A DNA stretch of 64,000 nt from Ralstonia sp. UBA689 (GCF_002298975.1 NZ_DBMV01000033.1:186001-250000); one strand, 5' to 3'; positions 9,234 to 18,454 are shown, counted from the first letter of the stretch. The notes: a model not told the origin generated them from the letters alone. Numbers and translations: made by a program.

Positions 9234-9889
9234 ACGGTGGCCTCCACGCTGACCGGCTGGGCCAGGCGCAGCGCGGGCGAATATTTGAGCGTATCGATGC
9301 ACGCTTCGACAAAGCGCTCCCGCTTGGCCGACAGGCTGGATGCATCGGGGTAGAAGAGGTAGTCGCCCATGATGCCGCCGAACGATGCGTGGAAATGCGC
9401 CACCGCCAGCGGCACATCGAGGTCGGGAGGCAACTGTCCACGTCGCGCCGCCTGGCCGATGATCTGGGTCAGTTTGGCCAGCCCCTCTTCAAATGACTCC
9501 TGCTGGCGCTTGAGGATCGGGCTTGTGTCCTCCACGAACTCGCACTTGTTGAACATGATCTCGAAGACGCGGCGCCAGTGCGCGTCTTCCACGAGCTGGC
9601 GCAGCAGGAAGTTGGCCACCGTGCGCAGTTCGCCGAGCGGGTCGTCGGACTCGACGCCCAGCGGCGAGCACAGGGTTTCCATCGGCAGCTTCACGCGCTC
9701 GCACATGGCGGCGAACACATCGGCCTTGTTGCGGAAATGCCAATAGATGGCGCCACGCGTCACGCCTGCGGCCTGCGCGATATCCGATAACGATGTGCGC
9801 GCCACGCCGCGCGCGTAGAACACGTCTTCCGCCGCATCCAGGATGCGGTTGCGTGTTTCGAGTGCTTCTTCCTTGGTTCGTCTGACCAT
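9230..9889 (-). CDS. acrR: TetR/AcrR-family repressor of the divergent RND pump
   Basis: 219 residues. The N-terminal TetR helix-turn-helix closely matches AcrR/TtgR: VRRTKEEALETRNRILDAAE, then SLSDIAQAAGVTRGAIYWHF. The variable C-terminal domain would bind drugs. The start at 9889 has GGAAG upstream and aligns with AcrR N-termini; an upstream in-frame ATG (9964) is not supported. It is divergent from acrA-acrB-oprM, with an AcrR-like operator over the acrA promoter, so it is inferred to repress the pump and probably its own operon. Confidence 0.92.
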   Translation of the reverse strand: MVRRTKEEALETRNRILDAAEDVFYARGVARTSLSDIAQAAGVTRGAIYWHFRNKADVFAAMCERVKLPMETLCSPLGVESDDPLGELRTVANFLLRQLVEDAHWRRVFEIMFNKCEFVEDTSPILKRQQESFEEGLAKLTQIIGQAARRGQLPPDLDVPLAVAHFHASFGGIMGDYLFYPDASSLSAKRERFVEACIDTLKYSPALRLAQPVSVEATV

Positions 9890-10474
9890 GATCTTCCAGG
9901 GGAACGCCGGATGACCGGCTCTGGCCACCGGCGTTCTTTCGATTGGCTTTTGTGCGTTGCACAAAATAAGGCAACGAGCTATTGCGTCCTATGCAACGTG
10001 GCAGCGTCCTTGCCCGCCGACAATGCTTGCCGCAACGCGGCATCTCCTCACTTTCACGTGCTGCCGGCATTGCAACGAATTCCGAAAAAGTGTCAACGGA
10101 AGCCGTATTGCGAGCAGGCGTTACTTACATACATACGCGAACGTATCTATAATAGCGCGCACTCCGTAAGTTGCCCATGGTCGTACCCGCCACTTCCCAG
10201 TTTCGAGGTTGGCTGTACGACTGTCTTCTGGTGTCGACGCCATGCTGTAGGTTGCGATTGACGGAGATCGAACGCCGATCGCTCCCGCCTCTCAGCATTC
10301 TGGTCCGGTTTGTTGCGACTTCGTCGCATTGGCGGTATCGCACGCCGCCGGATACGGCTAGCATCGAACGTTTTCGTTTTTGTGTTTTTTGGTTTCGCTG
10401 ACGGTTTGCTGGCGCCGCACTCGTTTGCGTCGCGCGGCACCCGGCATTCCGCTTATCGCCACATGGGGTCATCT
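9890..10474. other. Divergent regulatory region between acrR and acrA
   Basis: 585 bp with no supported gene. It contains the acrA promoter/operator near 10124-10153 and a roughly 315-nt stretch between that promoter and the acrA start, which would be a long untranslated leader. Confidence 0.6.
10124..10153 (+). promoter_or_regulatory. acrA promoter overlapped by AcrR-like operator
   Basis: The -10 box TATAAT is at 10148-10153, with a -35-like CTTACA at 10124-10129 and an 18-bp spacer. The 24 bases 10126-10149 form TACATACAT-ACGCGA-ACGTATCTA, closely resembling the E. coli AcrR operator (TACATACAT...ATGTATGTA) in length, half-sites and centre. A repressor bound here would cover the spacer and the start of the -10 box. 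Confidence 0.75.
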
Positions 10475-11746
10475 ATGACGAACACCCGCCGTTATCACCA
10501 ACTCGCTGCCGCCGCATTCACGGTAGTGGCGCTTGCAGCCTGCGGCAACAAGCAGGCACAAGGGCCGGGCGGCGCCGGCATGCCTCCGACCGAAGTCGGC
10601 ATTGTGACCGTGCAGCCGCACACCGTTGGCCTGACCAGCGAGTTGCCAGGCCGCCTGGAAGCCACGCGCGTGGCCCAGGTGCGTGCGCGGGTCGCGGGCA
10701 TCGTGCTCAAGCGCAACTACGCGGAAGGCAGCGACGTGAAGGCCGGCCAGCAACTGTTCCAGATCGACCCGGCGCAGTACCAGGCTTCGCTCGACAGCGC
10801 AAAGGCACAACTGGCGCGCTCCGAAGCCACGCAGACGCAGGCGCAGCTCAAGGCCGAGCGGTACAAGCCGCTGGTGGCCACCAACGCCATCAGCAAGCAG
10901 GACTACGACGACGCCACCGCCGCCGCCAAGCAAGCCACCGCGGATGTGGCCGCCGCCCGCGCCGCCGTGGAAACCGCCAAGCTGAACGTCGGCTACGCCA
11001 GCGTGACTTCGCCCATCTCCGGCCGTGCCGGTCTGGCGCAGGTCACCGAAGGTGCGCTGGTTGGCCAGGGCGAGGCGACGCTGCTGACGACCGTGCAGCA
11101 GATCGACCCGATCTACCTGACCTTCACGCAGTCGAGCACCGAAGTGATGCGTCTGCAGCAAGCGCTCAAGGACGGCAAGCTGGCCAAGGCCGGTGGTGAT
11201 GCGGCCAAGGTCACGCTCGTCACCGAAGACGGCCGCGCCTACGCCCAGCCGGGCAAGCTGTATTTCTCGGACCTGACGGTGGACCCGGCCACGGGCACCA
11301 TCACGCTGCGCGCGATTGTTCCGAACGCCGACCGCACGCTGCTGCCGGGCATGTACGTGCGTGCGCGCCTGGAGCAGGCCGTGGACGAACAAGCCATCAC
11401 GGTGCCGCAACAAGCGGTGACGCGCAGCCCGGACGGCGCCTCCGTCATGGTGGTCGATGAGAAGGGCATGGCTGCCGTGCGCCAGGTTCAGGCCGACCGC
11501 TCAATCGGCACGGACTGGATCGTCTCCAGCGGTTTGAAGGCGGGCGACAAGGTGATCGTCGACGGCCTGCAGAAGGTTCGTCCGGGTGCACCGGTCAAGG
11601 CCGTACCGTGGCAGCCGATGTCGGCAGGCCAGGGCAAGGCCCCGCAAAGTCAGGGCGGCCAGGGTAGCGGCGCAGCATCTGCACCGGCGGCCAGCGCCCC
11701 TGCTGCAAGCACTCCCGCTGCCAGCGCACCGGCAGCCAAGCAGTAA
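10475..11746 (+). CDS. acrA: RND efflux periplasmic adaptor (AcrA/MexA type) lipoprotein
   Basis: 423 residues. The lipoprotein signal ends at lipobox LAAC (VVALAACGNKQ). This is followed by membrane-fusion-protein features: PGRLEATRVAQVRARVAGIV, the hairpin with repeated Ala/Gln-rich helices, SPISGRAGL lipoyl half-motif, and the beta-barrel (LPGMYVRARL). The C-terminus is a low-complexity Ala/Ser/Pro tail. The ATG at 10475 follows GGGG with good spacing; an in-frame ATG at 10463 is less well placed. First gene of the pump operon, 15 bp before acrB. Confidence 0.95.
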   Translation: MTNTRRYHQLAAAAFTVVALAACGNKQAQGPGGAGMPPTEVGIVTVQPHTVGLTSELPGRLEATRVAQVRARVAGIVLKRNYAEGSDVKAGQQLFQIDPAQYQASLDSAKAQLARSEATQTQAQLKAERYKPLVATNAISKQDYDDATAAAKQATADVAAARAAVETAKLNVGYASVTSPISGRAGLAQVTEGALVGQGEATLLTTVQQIDPIYLTFTQSSTEVMRLQQALKDGKLAKAGGDAAKVTLVTEDGRAYAQPGKLYFSDLTVDPATGTITLRAIVPNADRTLLPGMYVRARLEQAVDEQAITVPQQAVTRSPDGASVMVVDEKGMAAVRQVQADRSIGTDWIVSSGLKAGDKVIVDGLQKVRPGAPVKAVPWQPMSAGQGKAPQSQGGQGSGAASAPAASAPAASTPAASAPAAKQ

Positions 11747-11761
11747 ACAAGGAGCCATCGC

Positions 11762-14700
11762 ATGGCAAAGTTTTTCATCGATCGCCCGGTCTTTGCCTGG
11801 GTGCTCGCGCTGTTCATCATCCTTGCTGGGGCAATTTCGATCACCCAGCTGCCGATCTCGCAGTACCCGACCATCGCACCGCCGTCTGTCATCATCACGG
11901 CCACGTACCCGGGCGCAAATGCGAAGACGCTGGACGAATCCGTTACCAGCATCATCGAGCAGGAAATGAACGGTGCGGACGGCCTGCTCTATATGGAGTC
12001 GGTCAGCCAGGGCGGTAACGGCCAGGCGCAAATCACCGTGACGTTCAAGGCCGGTACCGATCCGGCGCTGGCGCAGGTGGACGTGCAGAACCGCCTGAAG
12101 CGCGTGGAAGCGCGGTTGCCGTCTGCGGTGACGCAGCAGGGGGTGCAGGTCGACAAGGCCCGCTCGAACTTCCTGCTGTTCGCCACGCTGGCATCCACTG
12201 ACGGCAAGATGGACCCGGTGGCGCTGGGTGACTACATCTCGCGCAACGTGCTGAATGAAATCAAGCGCGTGCCGGGCGTGGGTCAGGCGATTCTGTTCGG
12301 TACGGAGCGCGCCATGCGCGTCTGGATCGATCCGGCCAAGCTGGTCGGCTACAAGCTGACGCCCACGGATGTCTACAACGCCATCCGCGCACAGAACGCG
12401 CTCGTCTCGGCCGGTACGATCGGCGATCTGCCGTCTGTCTCCGACCAGCCGCTCGCGGCGACGGTCGTGGTGGAAGGCCAGCTCACGACCACCGAGCAGT
12501 TCGGCAATATCGTGCTGGTGGCCAAGCCGGATGGTTCGCTGGTCCGCGTGAAGGACGTTGCGCGCCTGGAACTGGGTGGCCAGACCTACTCGACGTCTGC
12601 GCGGATCAACGGTCAGCCGATCTCGGCCATTGGTGTGCAGCTCTCGCCCACCGGTAACGCGCTGGGCACCGCCAAGGCCGTGAAGGCCAAGCTGGAAGAG
12701 CTGTCGAAGTACTTCCCGGCGGGCGTGGAATACAAGGTGCCGTACGACACCTCCAAGTTTGTCCAGATCTCGATCGAGGAAGTGGTCAAGACGCTGTTCG
12801 AGGCCATGGCGCTGGTGTTCCTGGTGATGCTGCTGTTCCTGCAGAACATCCGCTACACGCTGGTGCCGTCGATCGTGGTGCCGATCTCGCTGCTCGGGGC
12901 GTTCGCCACCATGAACGCGATGGGCTTCTCGATCAACGTGCTGACGATGTTCGGCCTCGTGCTGGCGATCGGTATCCTCGTTGACGATGCCATCGTGGTG
13001 GTGGAAAACGTCGAGCGGATCATGGCCGAAGAAGGCCTGCCCCCGCGCGAAGCGACCCGCAAGGCCATGGGCCAGATCACGGGCGCCATCATCGGTATTA
13101 CGCTGGTGCTGATGGCCGTGTTCATCCCGATGGCGTTCTTCTCGGGTTCGGTGGGCGCGATCTATCGCCAGTTCTCGCTGTCGATGGTGTCGTCGATCTT
13201 CTTCTCGGCACTCATGGCGCTGACGCTCACGCCGGCGCTGTGCTCAACGCTGCTCAAGCCGATCGAGAAAGGTTCGCACCACGAGAAGAAGGGCTTCTTC
13301 GGCTGGTTCAACCGCATGTTCAGCACCACCACGAACCGCTACCAAAGCTTCGTGGAGCGCATGCTCAAGAAGACCTTCCGCTACATGGTCATCTACGCTG
13401 CGCTGATCGCTGCGGTGGTGCTCCTGTTCCTGCGCCTGCCGTCTTCGTTCCTGCCGACCGAAGACCAGGGCTACATCGTGACCAACATCCAGTTGCCGCC
13501 GGGTGCATCGGCCAACCGCACGCTGGAAGTGATCAAGCAGGTCGAGAACTACTACAAGCATGAAAAGGCCGTCGAGAACATCGTGGCCGTGCAGGGCTTC
13601 AGCTTCTCGGGCAACGGCCCGAACGCCGGTATCGTGTTCACCCCACTCAAGGATTGGAGCGAGCGAAAGGGCAAGGATCAAACCGCTGATGCTGTGGCCG
13701 GCCGTGCCTTCGGTGCGTTGTTCGGTGGTATTCGCGACGCGATCGTGTTCCCGCTGAACCCGCCGCCGATCCCGGAACTGGGTAACGCAACGGGCTTCAC
13801 CTTCCGTCTGCAGGACCGTGCAGGCCTGGGCCACGACGCGCTGATCGCAGCTCGCAACCAGCTGATGGAGATGGCGGCGAAAAGCAAGGTCATCACCGGC
13901 ATGCGCCCTGAAGGCCTGGAAGATTCGCCGCAGTACCAGGTGGATATCGACCGTGAGAAGGCCAATGCGCTGGGTGTCTCGTTCACCGACATCAACGCTG
14001 TGCTGTCGACGGCGCTGGGTTCGGCCTATGCGAACGACTTCCCGAACTACGGTCGTCAGCAGCGTGTGATCGTGCAAGCGGACAAGATCAACCGCATGCA
14101 GCCCGAAGACATCATGAAACTGTACGTGCGCAACGCGCAGGGCAACATGGTGCCGATGTCGACGTTCGCCAAGGGCCATTGGATCGTCGGCCCGGTGCAG
14201 CTCGTGCGCTACAACGGTTATCCGGCTGTTCGCCTTTCGGGGGCGGCCGCGCCGGGTGCCAGTTCGGGTGATGCCATGGCCGAGATGGAGCGCTTGGCTG
14301 CCAAGCTGCCGGCCGGTATCGGCTACGAGTGGACGGGGCAGTCGCTGCAGGAAAAGGCCTCGGGCTCGCAGGCGCCGGCGCTGTATGCGCTGTCGCTGCT
14401 GGCGGTGTTCCTGGTGCTGGCCGCGCTGTACGAGAGCTGGTCGATCCCGGCGGCGGTGATTCTGGTGGTGCCGCTGGGCGTGCTCGGTGCGCTGCTGGGC
14501 GTGACGCTGCGCGCCATGCCTGACGACGTGTACTTCAAGGTCGGCCTGATTGCGGTGGTGGGTCTGTCCGCCAAGAACGCGATTCTGATCATCGAATTCG
14601 CGAAGGACCTGCAGGCGCAAGGCAAGGGCCTGATCGAAGCGACATTGGAAGCGGTGCACCTGCGGTTCCGCCCGATCATCATGACGTCGTTCGCCTTCAT

Positions 14701-14914
14701 CCTGGGCGTGCTGCCGTTGGCGATTGCCACTGGTGCCAGCTCCGCCAGCCAGCGCGCCATCGGTACCGGCGTGATGGGCGGGATGATCACCGCGACGGTG
14801 CTGGCTGTGATGCTGGTGCCCGTGTTCTTCGTGGTGGTCCGCCGCATCTTCAAGGGCAGCGAGCGTCAACGCCGCCTGGATGCCGCGCACCGTCCGCTGG
14901 ACGAGGAAATCTGA
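11762..14914 (+). CDS. acrB: RND multidrug efflux transporter (AcrB/MexB type)
   Basis: 1050 residues, the normal length for HAE1-family inner-membrane drug/proton antiporters. It begins MAKFFIDRPVFAWVLAL. TM4 carries the two proton-relay Asp residues (GILVDDAIVVVENVERI), and the large periplasmic loops lie between TM1-2 and TM7-8. GGAG precedes the ATG. It is flanked by its adaptor and outer-membrane channel. Confidence 0.97.
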   Translation: MAKFFIDRPVFAWVLALFIILAGAISITQLPISQYPTIAPPSVIITATYPGANAKTLDESVTSIIEQEMNGADGLLYMESVSQGGNGQAQITVTFKAGTDPALAQVDVQNRLKRVEARLPSAVTQQGVQVDKARSNFLLFATLASTDGKMDPVALGDYISRNVLNEIKRVPGVGQAILFGTERAMRVWIDPAKLVGYKLTPTDVYNAIRAQNALVSAGTIGDLPSVSDQPLAATVVVEGQLTTTEQFGNIVLVAKPDGSLVRVKDVARLELGGQTYSTSARINGQPISAIGVQLSPTGNALGTAKAVKAKLEELSKYFPAGVEYKVPYDTSKFVQISIEEVVKTLFEAMALVFLVMLLFLQNIRYTLVPSIVVPISLLGAFATMNAMGFSINVLTMFGLVLAIGILVDDAIVVVENVERIMAEEGLPPREATRKAMGQITGAIIGITLVLMAVFIPMAFFSGSVGAIYRQFSLSMVSSIFFSALMALTLTPALCSTLLKPIEKGSHHEKKGFFGWFNRMFSTTTNRYQSFVERMLKKTFRYMVIYAALIAAVVLLFLRLPSSFLPTEDQGYIVTNIQLPPGASANRTLEVIKQVENYYKHEKAVENIVAVQGFSFSGNGPNAGIVFTPLKDWSERKGKDQTADAVAGRAFGALFGGIRDAIVFPLNPPPIPELGNATGFTFRLQDRAGLGHDALIAARNQLMEMAAKSKVITGMRPEGLEDSPQYQVDIDREKANALGVSFTDINAVLSTALGSAYANDFPNYGRQQRVIVQADKINRMQPEDIMKLYVRNAQGNMVPMSTFAKGHWIVGPVQLVRYNGYPAVRLSGAAAPGASSGDAMAEMERLAAKLPAGIGYEWTGQSLQEKASGSQAPALYALSLLAVFLVLAALYESWSIPAAVILVVPLGVLGALLGVTLRAMPDDVYFKVGLIAVVGLSAKNAILIIEFAKDLQAQGKGLIEATLEAVHLRFRPIIMTSFAFILGVLPLAIATGASSASQRAIGTGVMGGMITATVLAVMLVPVFFVVVRRIFKGSERQRRLDAAHRPLDEEI

Positions 14915-14916
14915 AT

Positions 14917-16455
14917 ATGCAGAAAACCATGACTTTCCGAACCCCCGCGCTGTTGCCGGCGCTCCTGCTGGCTGCCGGCGTGTTGTCCGGCTGCTCGCTG
15001 GCGCCGACTTACCAGCGCCCGGATGCTCCGGTGTCCGGTGCCTATCCGCAAGCGCCGGCCGGCTATGTCGTGCCGGCCGATAGCGCCAAGCCGGGTGAGA
15101 ACGCACCGCGTGCCACCGACCTCGGCTGGCGCGAGTTCTTCCCCGACGCGCGTCTGCAGAAGCTGATCGGCCTGGCGCTGGAAAACAACCGCGACTTGCG
15201 CATCGCCGTGCTCAACATCGAGGCGGCGCGCGCCCAATACCGCCTGCAGATCGCCGACCTGCTGCCGCCGGTCAACGCGTCTGCCACGTACACGCGCAGC
15301 CTGACACCGCGGTCAATCTCGCAAACTGGGCAGGATATCCACGCCAAGCAGTACCAGCTTGGCGTCGGCATCAACAACTACCAGGTCAACCTGTTCAGCG
15401 TGGGCGATGTGACGAGCTCCGCGCGCGCCAGCTACCTCGCCACCGAGGAAGGCCAGCGTGCCGCGCAGATCAGCCTGATCTCGCAGGTGGCCAAGGCGTA
15501 TTTGAACGAGCGTGCCTATGCCGAGCAACTCGACCTGGCCCAGCAGACCCTGAAAGGTCGCGAGGATTACTACAAGCTCGCCAAGCAGCGCTTTGACGTA
15601 GGTGCGTCGTCGTTGCTGGATCTGCGCCAGACCGAGACGCTGGTGGAATCGGCCCGCGTGGCCGTTGCGCAGCTCACGCGCCAGTACGCCCAGGCGACCA
15701 ACGCCCTGGTGCTGCTGGTCGGTGCGCCGTTGCCGGCCGACCTGCCACCGCCGACCACCGTGTCGTCGGAGAAGATCGTTGCCGATATTCCGCCGGGGCT
15801 GCCTTCGGAACTGCTGGAGCAGCGTCCTGACATCCGCCAGGCCGAGCAGAAGCTGATTGCGGCCAACGCCAACATTGGCGTGGCGCGCGCGGCGTTCTTC
15901 CCGAGCATCGGGCTGACGTCCAACGTCGGTACGGCGAGCGGTGCGCTGCACGACCTGTTCAAGTCCGGAACCGGGCTGTGGTCGTTCGTGCCAAACCTCA
16001 CGCTGCCGATCTTCAACTGGGGCACCAACGTCTTCAATCTGGACCTGACCAAGGCCAACCAGAAGATTGCCGTCGCCAACTACGAGAAAACGATCCAGAC
16101 CGCGTTCCAGGAGGTGTCCGACGCGCTAGTGGCGCGCGGTACGCTGGAAGAGCAGGTCGCCGCGCAGAAGCGCTTCCGCGATGCCACGGCCGAGCGCCTG
16201 ATGCTGTCTGACCAGCGCTACCGCAACGGCGTGTCGAGCTTCCTCGACGTGCTCGATGCGCAACGTGATCTGTTCAGCGCCGACCAGACCCTGGTGCAGA
16301 CGCGCTTGGCTCGCCTGACCAACGCCATCGATCTGTATACGGCGTTGGGCGGCGGCCTGCAGGAGCGCAGCACCGTCGCGGCTGCCCAGCAGGCCCAGCC
16401 GACGGCCGCGCCCGGTATTGCGCCCGCCGCGCCGGATATGACGCCAGCCCGCTGA
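14917..16455 (+). CDS. oprM: Outer-membrane efflux channel lipoprotein (OprM/NodT family)
   Basis: 512 residues. The lipobox LSGC (AAGVLSGCSLAPTYQRP) is followed by two outer-membrane efflux protein repeats with long helical hairpins; YRNGVSSFLDVLDAQR is the family signature. An Ala/Pro/Gln-rich tail ends the protein. Its ATG is only 2 bp after the acrB stop. It completes the tripartite pump. Confidence 0.95.
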   Translation: MQKTMTFRTPALLPALLLAAGVLSGCSLAPTYQRPDAPVSGAYPQAPAGYVVPADSAKPGENAPRATDLGWREFFPDARLQKLIGLALENNRDLRIAVLNIEAARAQYRLQIADLLPPVNASATYTRSLTPRSISQTGQDIHAKQYQLGVGINNYQVNLFSVGDVTSSARASYLATEEGQRAAQISLISQVAKAYLNERAYAEQLDLAQQTLKGREDYYKLAKQRFDVGASSLLDLRQTETLVESARVAVAQLTRQYAQATNALVLLVGAPLPADLPPPTTVSSEKIVADIPPGLPSELLEQRPDIRQAEQKLIAANANIGVARAAFFPSIGLTSNVGTASGALHDLFKSGTGLWSFVPNLTLPIFNWGTNVFNLDLTKANQKIAVANYEKTIQTAFQEVSDALVARGTLEEQVAAQKRFRDATAERLMLSDQRYRNGVSSFLDVLDAQRDLFSADQTLVQTRLARLTNAIDLYTALGGGLQERSTVAAAQQAQPTAAPGIAPAAPDMTPAR

Positions 16456-16471
16456 TTCGCTAAATCAGCGG

Positions 16472-16507
16472 GCCGGTCACCGTCGCATCGAGGCGACGGT
16501 GACCGGC
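16472..16507 (+). terminator. Perfect 15-bp inverted repeat after the pump operon
   Basis: The arm at 16472-16486 pairs perfectly with 16493-16507 around a 6-nt loop, starting 17 bp after the oprM stop. There is no T tract, so it may terminate with Rho or stabilise the transcript 3' end. Confidence 0.65.
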
Positions 16508-16591
16508 GCAGAAGTGGTTGATTCGGCACACCTTGACCGTGCTTGCACCGGTAAAGCAATTCAACTACACTGCACGCCCTCTGGGCGGTAT

Positions 16592-16597
16592 ATAATC
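16592..16597 (+). promoter_or_regulatory. Probable -10 box of rpsU
   Basis: A consensus TATAAT sits 42 bp before the rpsU start. The -35 region is not close to consensus. Confidence 0.6.
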
Positions 16598-16638
16598 CGC
16601 TGTTTCGCCGTCCACCCGAATATTGAGCAAGGGACCCG

Positions 16639-16851
16639 ATGACCACCATCCGCCTGAAAGAAAACGAGCCGGTCGAAGTCGCACTGCGCCGCTTCCGCCG
16701 TGAAATCGAGCGCACCGGCCTGATCAAGGAACTGCGCGCCCGCACCGCCTACGAAAAGCCGACGACCGAGCGCAAGCGCAAGAAGGCTGCCGCCGTGTCG
16801 CGTACGCGTAAGCGCCTGCGCTCGCAAATGCTGCCGAAGAAGCTTTACTAA
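16639..16851 (+). CDS. rpsU: 30S ribosomal protein S21
   Basis: 70 residues, the exact family length. It starts MTTIRLKENEPVEVALRRFR, with a basic C-terminus ending LRSQMLPKKLY. Part of the small ribosomal subunit, needed for initiation. Preceded by AGCAAGGGA and a good -10 box. Confidence 0.98.
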   Translation: MTTIRLKENEPVEVALRRFRREIERTGLIKELRARTAYEKPTTERKRKKAAAVSRTRKRLRSQMLPKKLY

Positions 16852-17285
16852 GATCGCGCGATTGTTCCGGTAGCACCAACTGGGTGCTGCCGTTGGCGGC
16901 GTGAAGTCATTCGACCTCCAGCCCGCCGGGCTTGGCCCACAGCGCGCTTAGTGCGCACCCGGAAGCTCCTTCTGGACCCGGCCAACGCTCCAACTCCCGA
17001 TACAGAAGCTTGCAAGATGCGGTTGATGGCCTGAGCGCCGTTTTCCGCCGCTTCGGTGCGCTCACGTGCGCTCCCTCTGTTGCAAACGACCTCCGCCAGC
17101 GGTATTTGACCGGCTGGCTGTTGGCGTTTGTCGTCCCGCATTTGTCGCGCCTGTTCCGCGCCCATCTCATGCATCGCCGTAGATGCGAATTTTGCGCGGC
17201 GCCACCATCTCTTTACGATTTCTTGACGGACACAGTCGTACGCTGCAGGTATCCCAGACTGCAGACGCAAACGCGTCTTCCGATC
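16852..17285. other. Intergenic region after rpsU
   Basis: 434 bp. A short hairpin (GCACC-AACTG-GGTGC) lies near 16873. Frames are open here but show no recognisable protein. Nothing else seen. Confidence 0.5.
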
Positions 17286-17447
17286 ATGAACGTGATGAGC
17301 CATTGGCTGCTCGGCGCGGGCGCCCTGCTGGTCATCCTTGCGCTGTTTTTCATCGAGTACATTGGAGTTGAGCGTGCGGCGCGCCGCAATGCCGAGGCCG
17401 AAGCCCGCCTGCCCAAGCCCCCGGGCGACGACACGTTCGTCCTTTGA
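17286..17447 (+). CDS. Small single-span membrane protein
   Basis: 53 residues. One hydrophobic helix (WLLGAGALLVILALFFIEYI) is followed by a charged cytoplasmic-like tail rich in Arg/Glu/Ala. Family not recognised. A second in-frame ATG lies three codons in. It sits 21 bp before the broken membrane-protein gene at 17469 and may share its transcript. Confidence 0.5.
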   Translation: MNVMSHWLLGAGALLVILALFFIEYIGVERAARRNAEAEARLPKPPGDDTFVL

Positions 17448-17468
17448 TCCGTGTATATCGAGACGACG

Positions 17469-17863
17469 ATGCCAATCGACTCCAACGGCCATTGGTTCCC
17501 AGCCAAGCGCTACGGTTGGGGATGGGGGTTGCCTTCCCGCTGGCAAGGCTGGGTGGCTTCGCTGTCTACGCCGTGCTGATGGCTGTGAGCATTGTCGTGC
17601 CGTGCCCGGATGCCGGGCCGGCGCGTTTCGTGCTGTACACGCTAGGCGTGACTGCATTGCTTTTGCTGGTGCGTTGGTGGAAGGGCGAGCCGCTGGCGGT
17701 GGGGTGGGGATTGATCCGCAGATCCGCTGAGCTAACGGCGCAAATACGGGCCAGCCCGCTTCTCCAGCAGGGCGACAAGTTCCGGCTGCATGAACGCGTA
17801 ATCGTCGGGAATATCGAGGCAGACTACCCGCTTCCCCCTGAGATGCGCGCCGAAGCGCCGTGA
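17469..17863 (+). pseudogene. Frameshifted small membrane protein gene
   Basis: The frame starting at 17469 gives HWFPAKRYGWGWGLPSRWQGW, which I recall as the conserved start of a small betaproteobacterial membrane protein, but it stops at 17577. The expected continuation (VYAVLMAVSIVVP, then ALLLLVRWWKGEP) is in the next frame. One missing base near 17556-17560 explains this: an added T would give GWVAFAVYAVLM. The continuation frame runs to 17863 and overlaps the convergent phosphatase gene by 132 bp, so the native stop is also uncertain. It may be a real mutation or a base-calling error. Confidence 0.6.
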
Positions 17864-18055
17864 AACGCGGCGCTGATGACTGCGCTCCATCACGAAGGTC
17901 AATTCAGCCCAATCGAGTTGTCCGGTGTCGAGCGGCACGTCTGCGTCAGGTGCGATACCGGCGGAATCTGTTTCTACTCCTGGCCACTGCGCGAACACCG
18001 ACTCGGCCGTCGGGCTGCGCAGCCGGTTACGGCTACAGATGAATAGGACGCGCAT
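17732..18055 (-). CDS. Low-molecular-weight protein tyrosine phosphatase-like protein
   Basis: 107 residues. It starts MRVLFICSRNRLRSPTAE, matching the CX5R phosphate-binding loop of LMW phosphatases (C7, R13, then SPTAE). A downstream DIPDDY corresponds to the general-acid region. It is shorter than classical LMW-PTPs (about 150 residues), typical of a small bacterial subfamily. Its ATG is 3 bp after the stop of the NUDIX gene, so the two form an operon. Confidence 0.8.
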   Translation of the reverse strand: MRVLFICSRNRLRSPTAESVFAQWPGVETDSAGIAPDADVPLDTGQLDWAELTFVMERSHQRRVSRRFGAHLRGKRVVCLDIPDDYAFMQPELVALLEKRAGPYLRR

Positions 18056-18058
18056 GCG

Positions 18059-18454
18059 CTATCGCGCTCCGCCGTACACTGCCGTAATCGACGCCCGATC
18101 GCCATCGGGCAGATTCGCCGGCAGTGCATCCGGCGCGAACAAACCCAGCCGCTTGTGTTCGTGACTGAGCGTTGGCTCAAACGCGCCGACCAGCGTGCAC
18201 AGTCATACGTGGCGATGAACACGTGCTTGCCCGGCAAGACTTCAAACAGATACGTATCGAACGGCGGCGCCCCAACTTCCAACCTGCACGTTCAGTTCTT
18301 CCGCAATCTCGCGTGCGAGGCATTCGGTGGACGATTCCCCCGGTTCGATGCGGCCACCAGACAACTCCCACTCCTCGCGTTCGTTGAGGAGCAATACGAC
18401 CTCGCCGGCGGGCGCGCGCAGGACACCTTTGACGGAGACGGGGTGGGTAGACAT
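18059..18454 (-). pseudogene. NUDIX hydrolase gene with two frameshifts
   Basis: The N-terminal part from ATG 18454 carries a near-perfect Nudix box (GRIEPGESSTECLAREIAEEL). Reading must then change frame near 18276-18283 to give VGAPPFDTYLFEVLPGKHVF, and again near 18188-18195 to give GAFEPTLSHEHKRLGLFAP, ending at a stop at 18059. The shifts are +1 then -1, so the last part returns to the original frame. With both corrected the protein would be about 131 residues, normal for a Nudix hydrolase. Either a decayed gene or two sequencing errors. Confidence 0.7.

Noticed and set aside
7899..9353. 484-codon plus-strand frame antisense to the disulfide reductase and patatin genes
   Set aside because: Crosses two well-supported genes and their boundary; no recognisable protein.
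13244..15106. 620-codon minus-strand frame antisense to acrB
   Set aside because: Shadow frame with low-complexity composition.
17469..17863. Programmed frameshift in the small membrane gene
   Set aside because: No slippery heptamer or downstream pseudoknot is evident at the shift point, so mutation or error is simpler.
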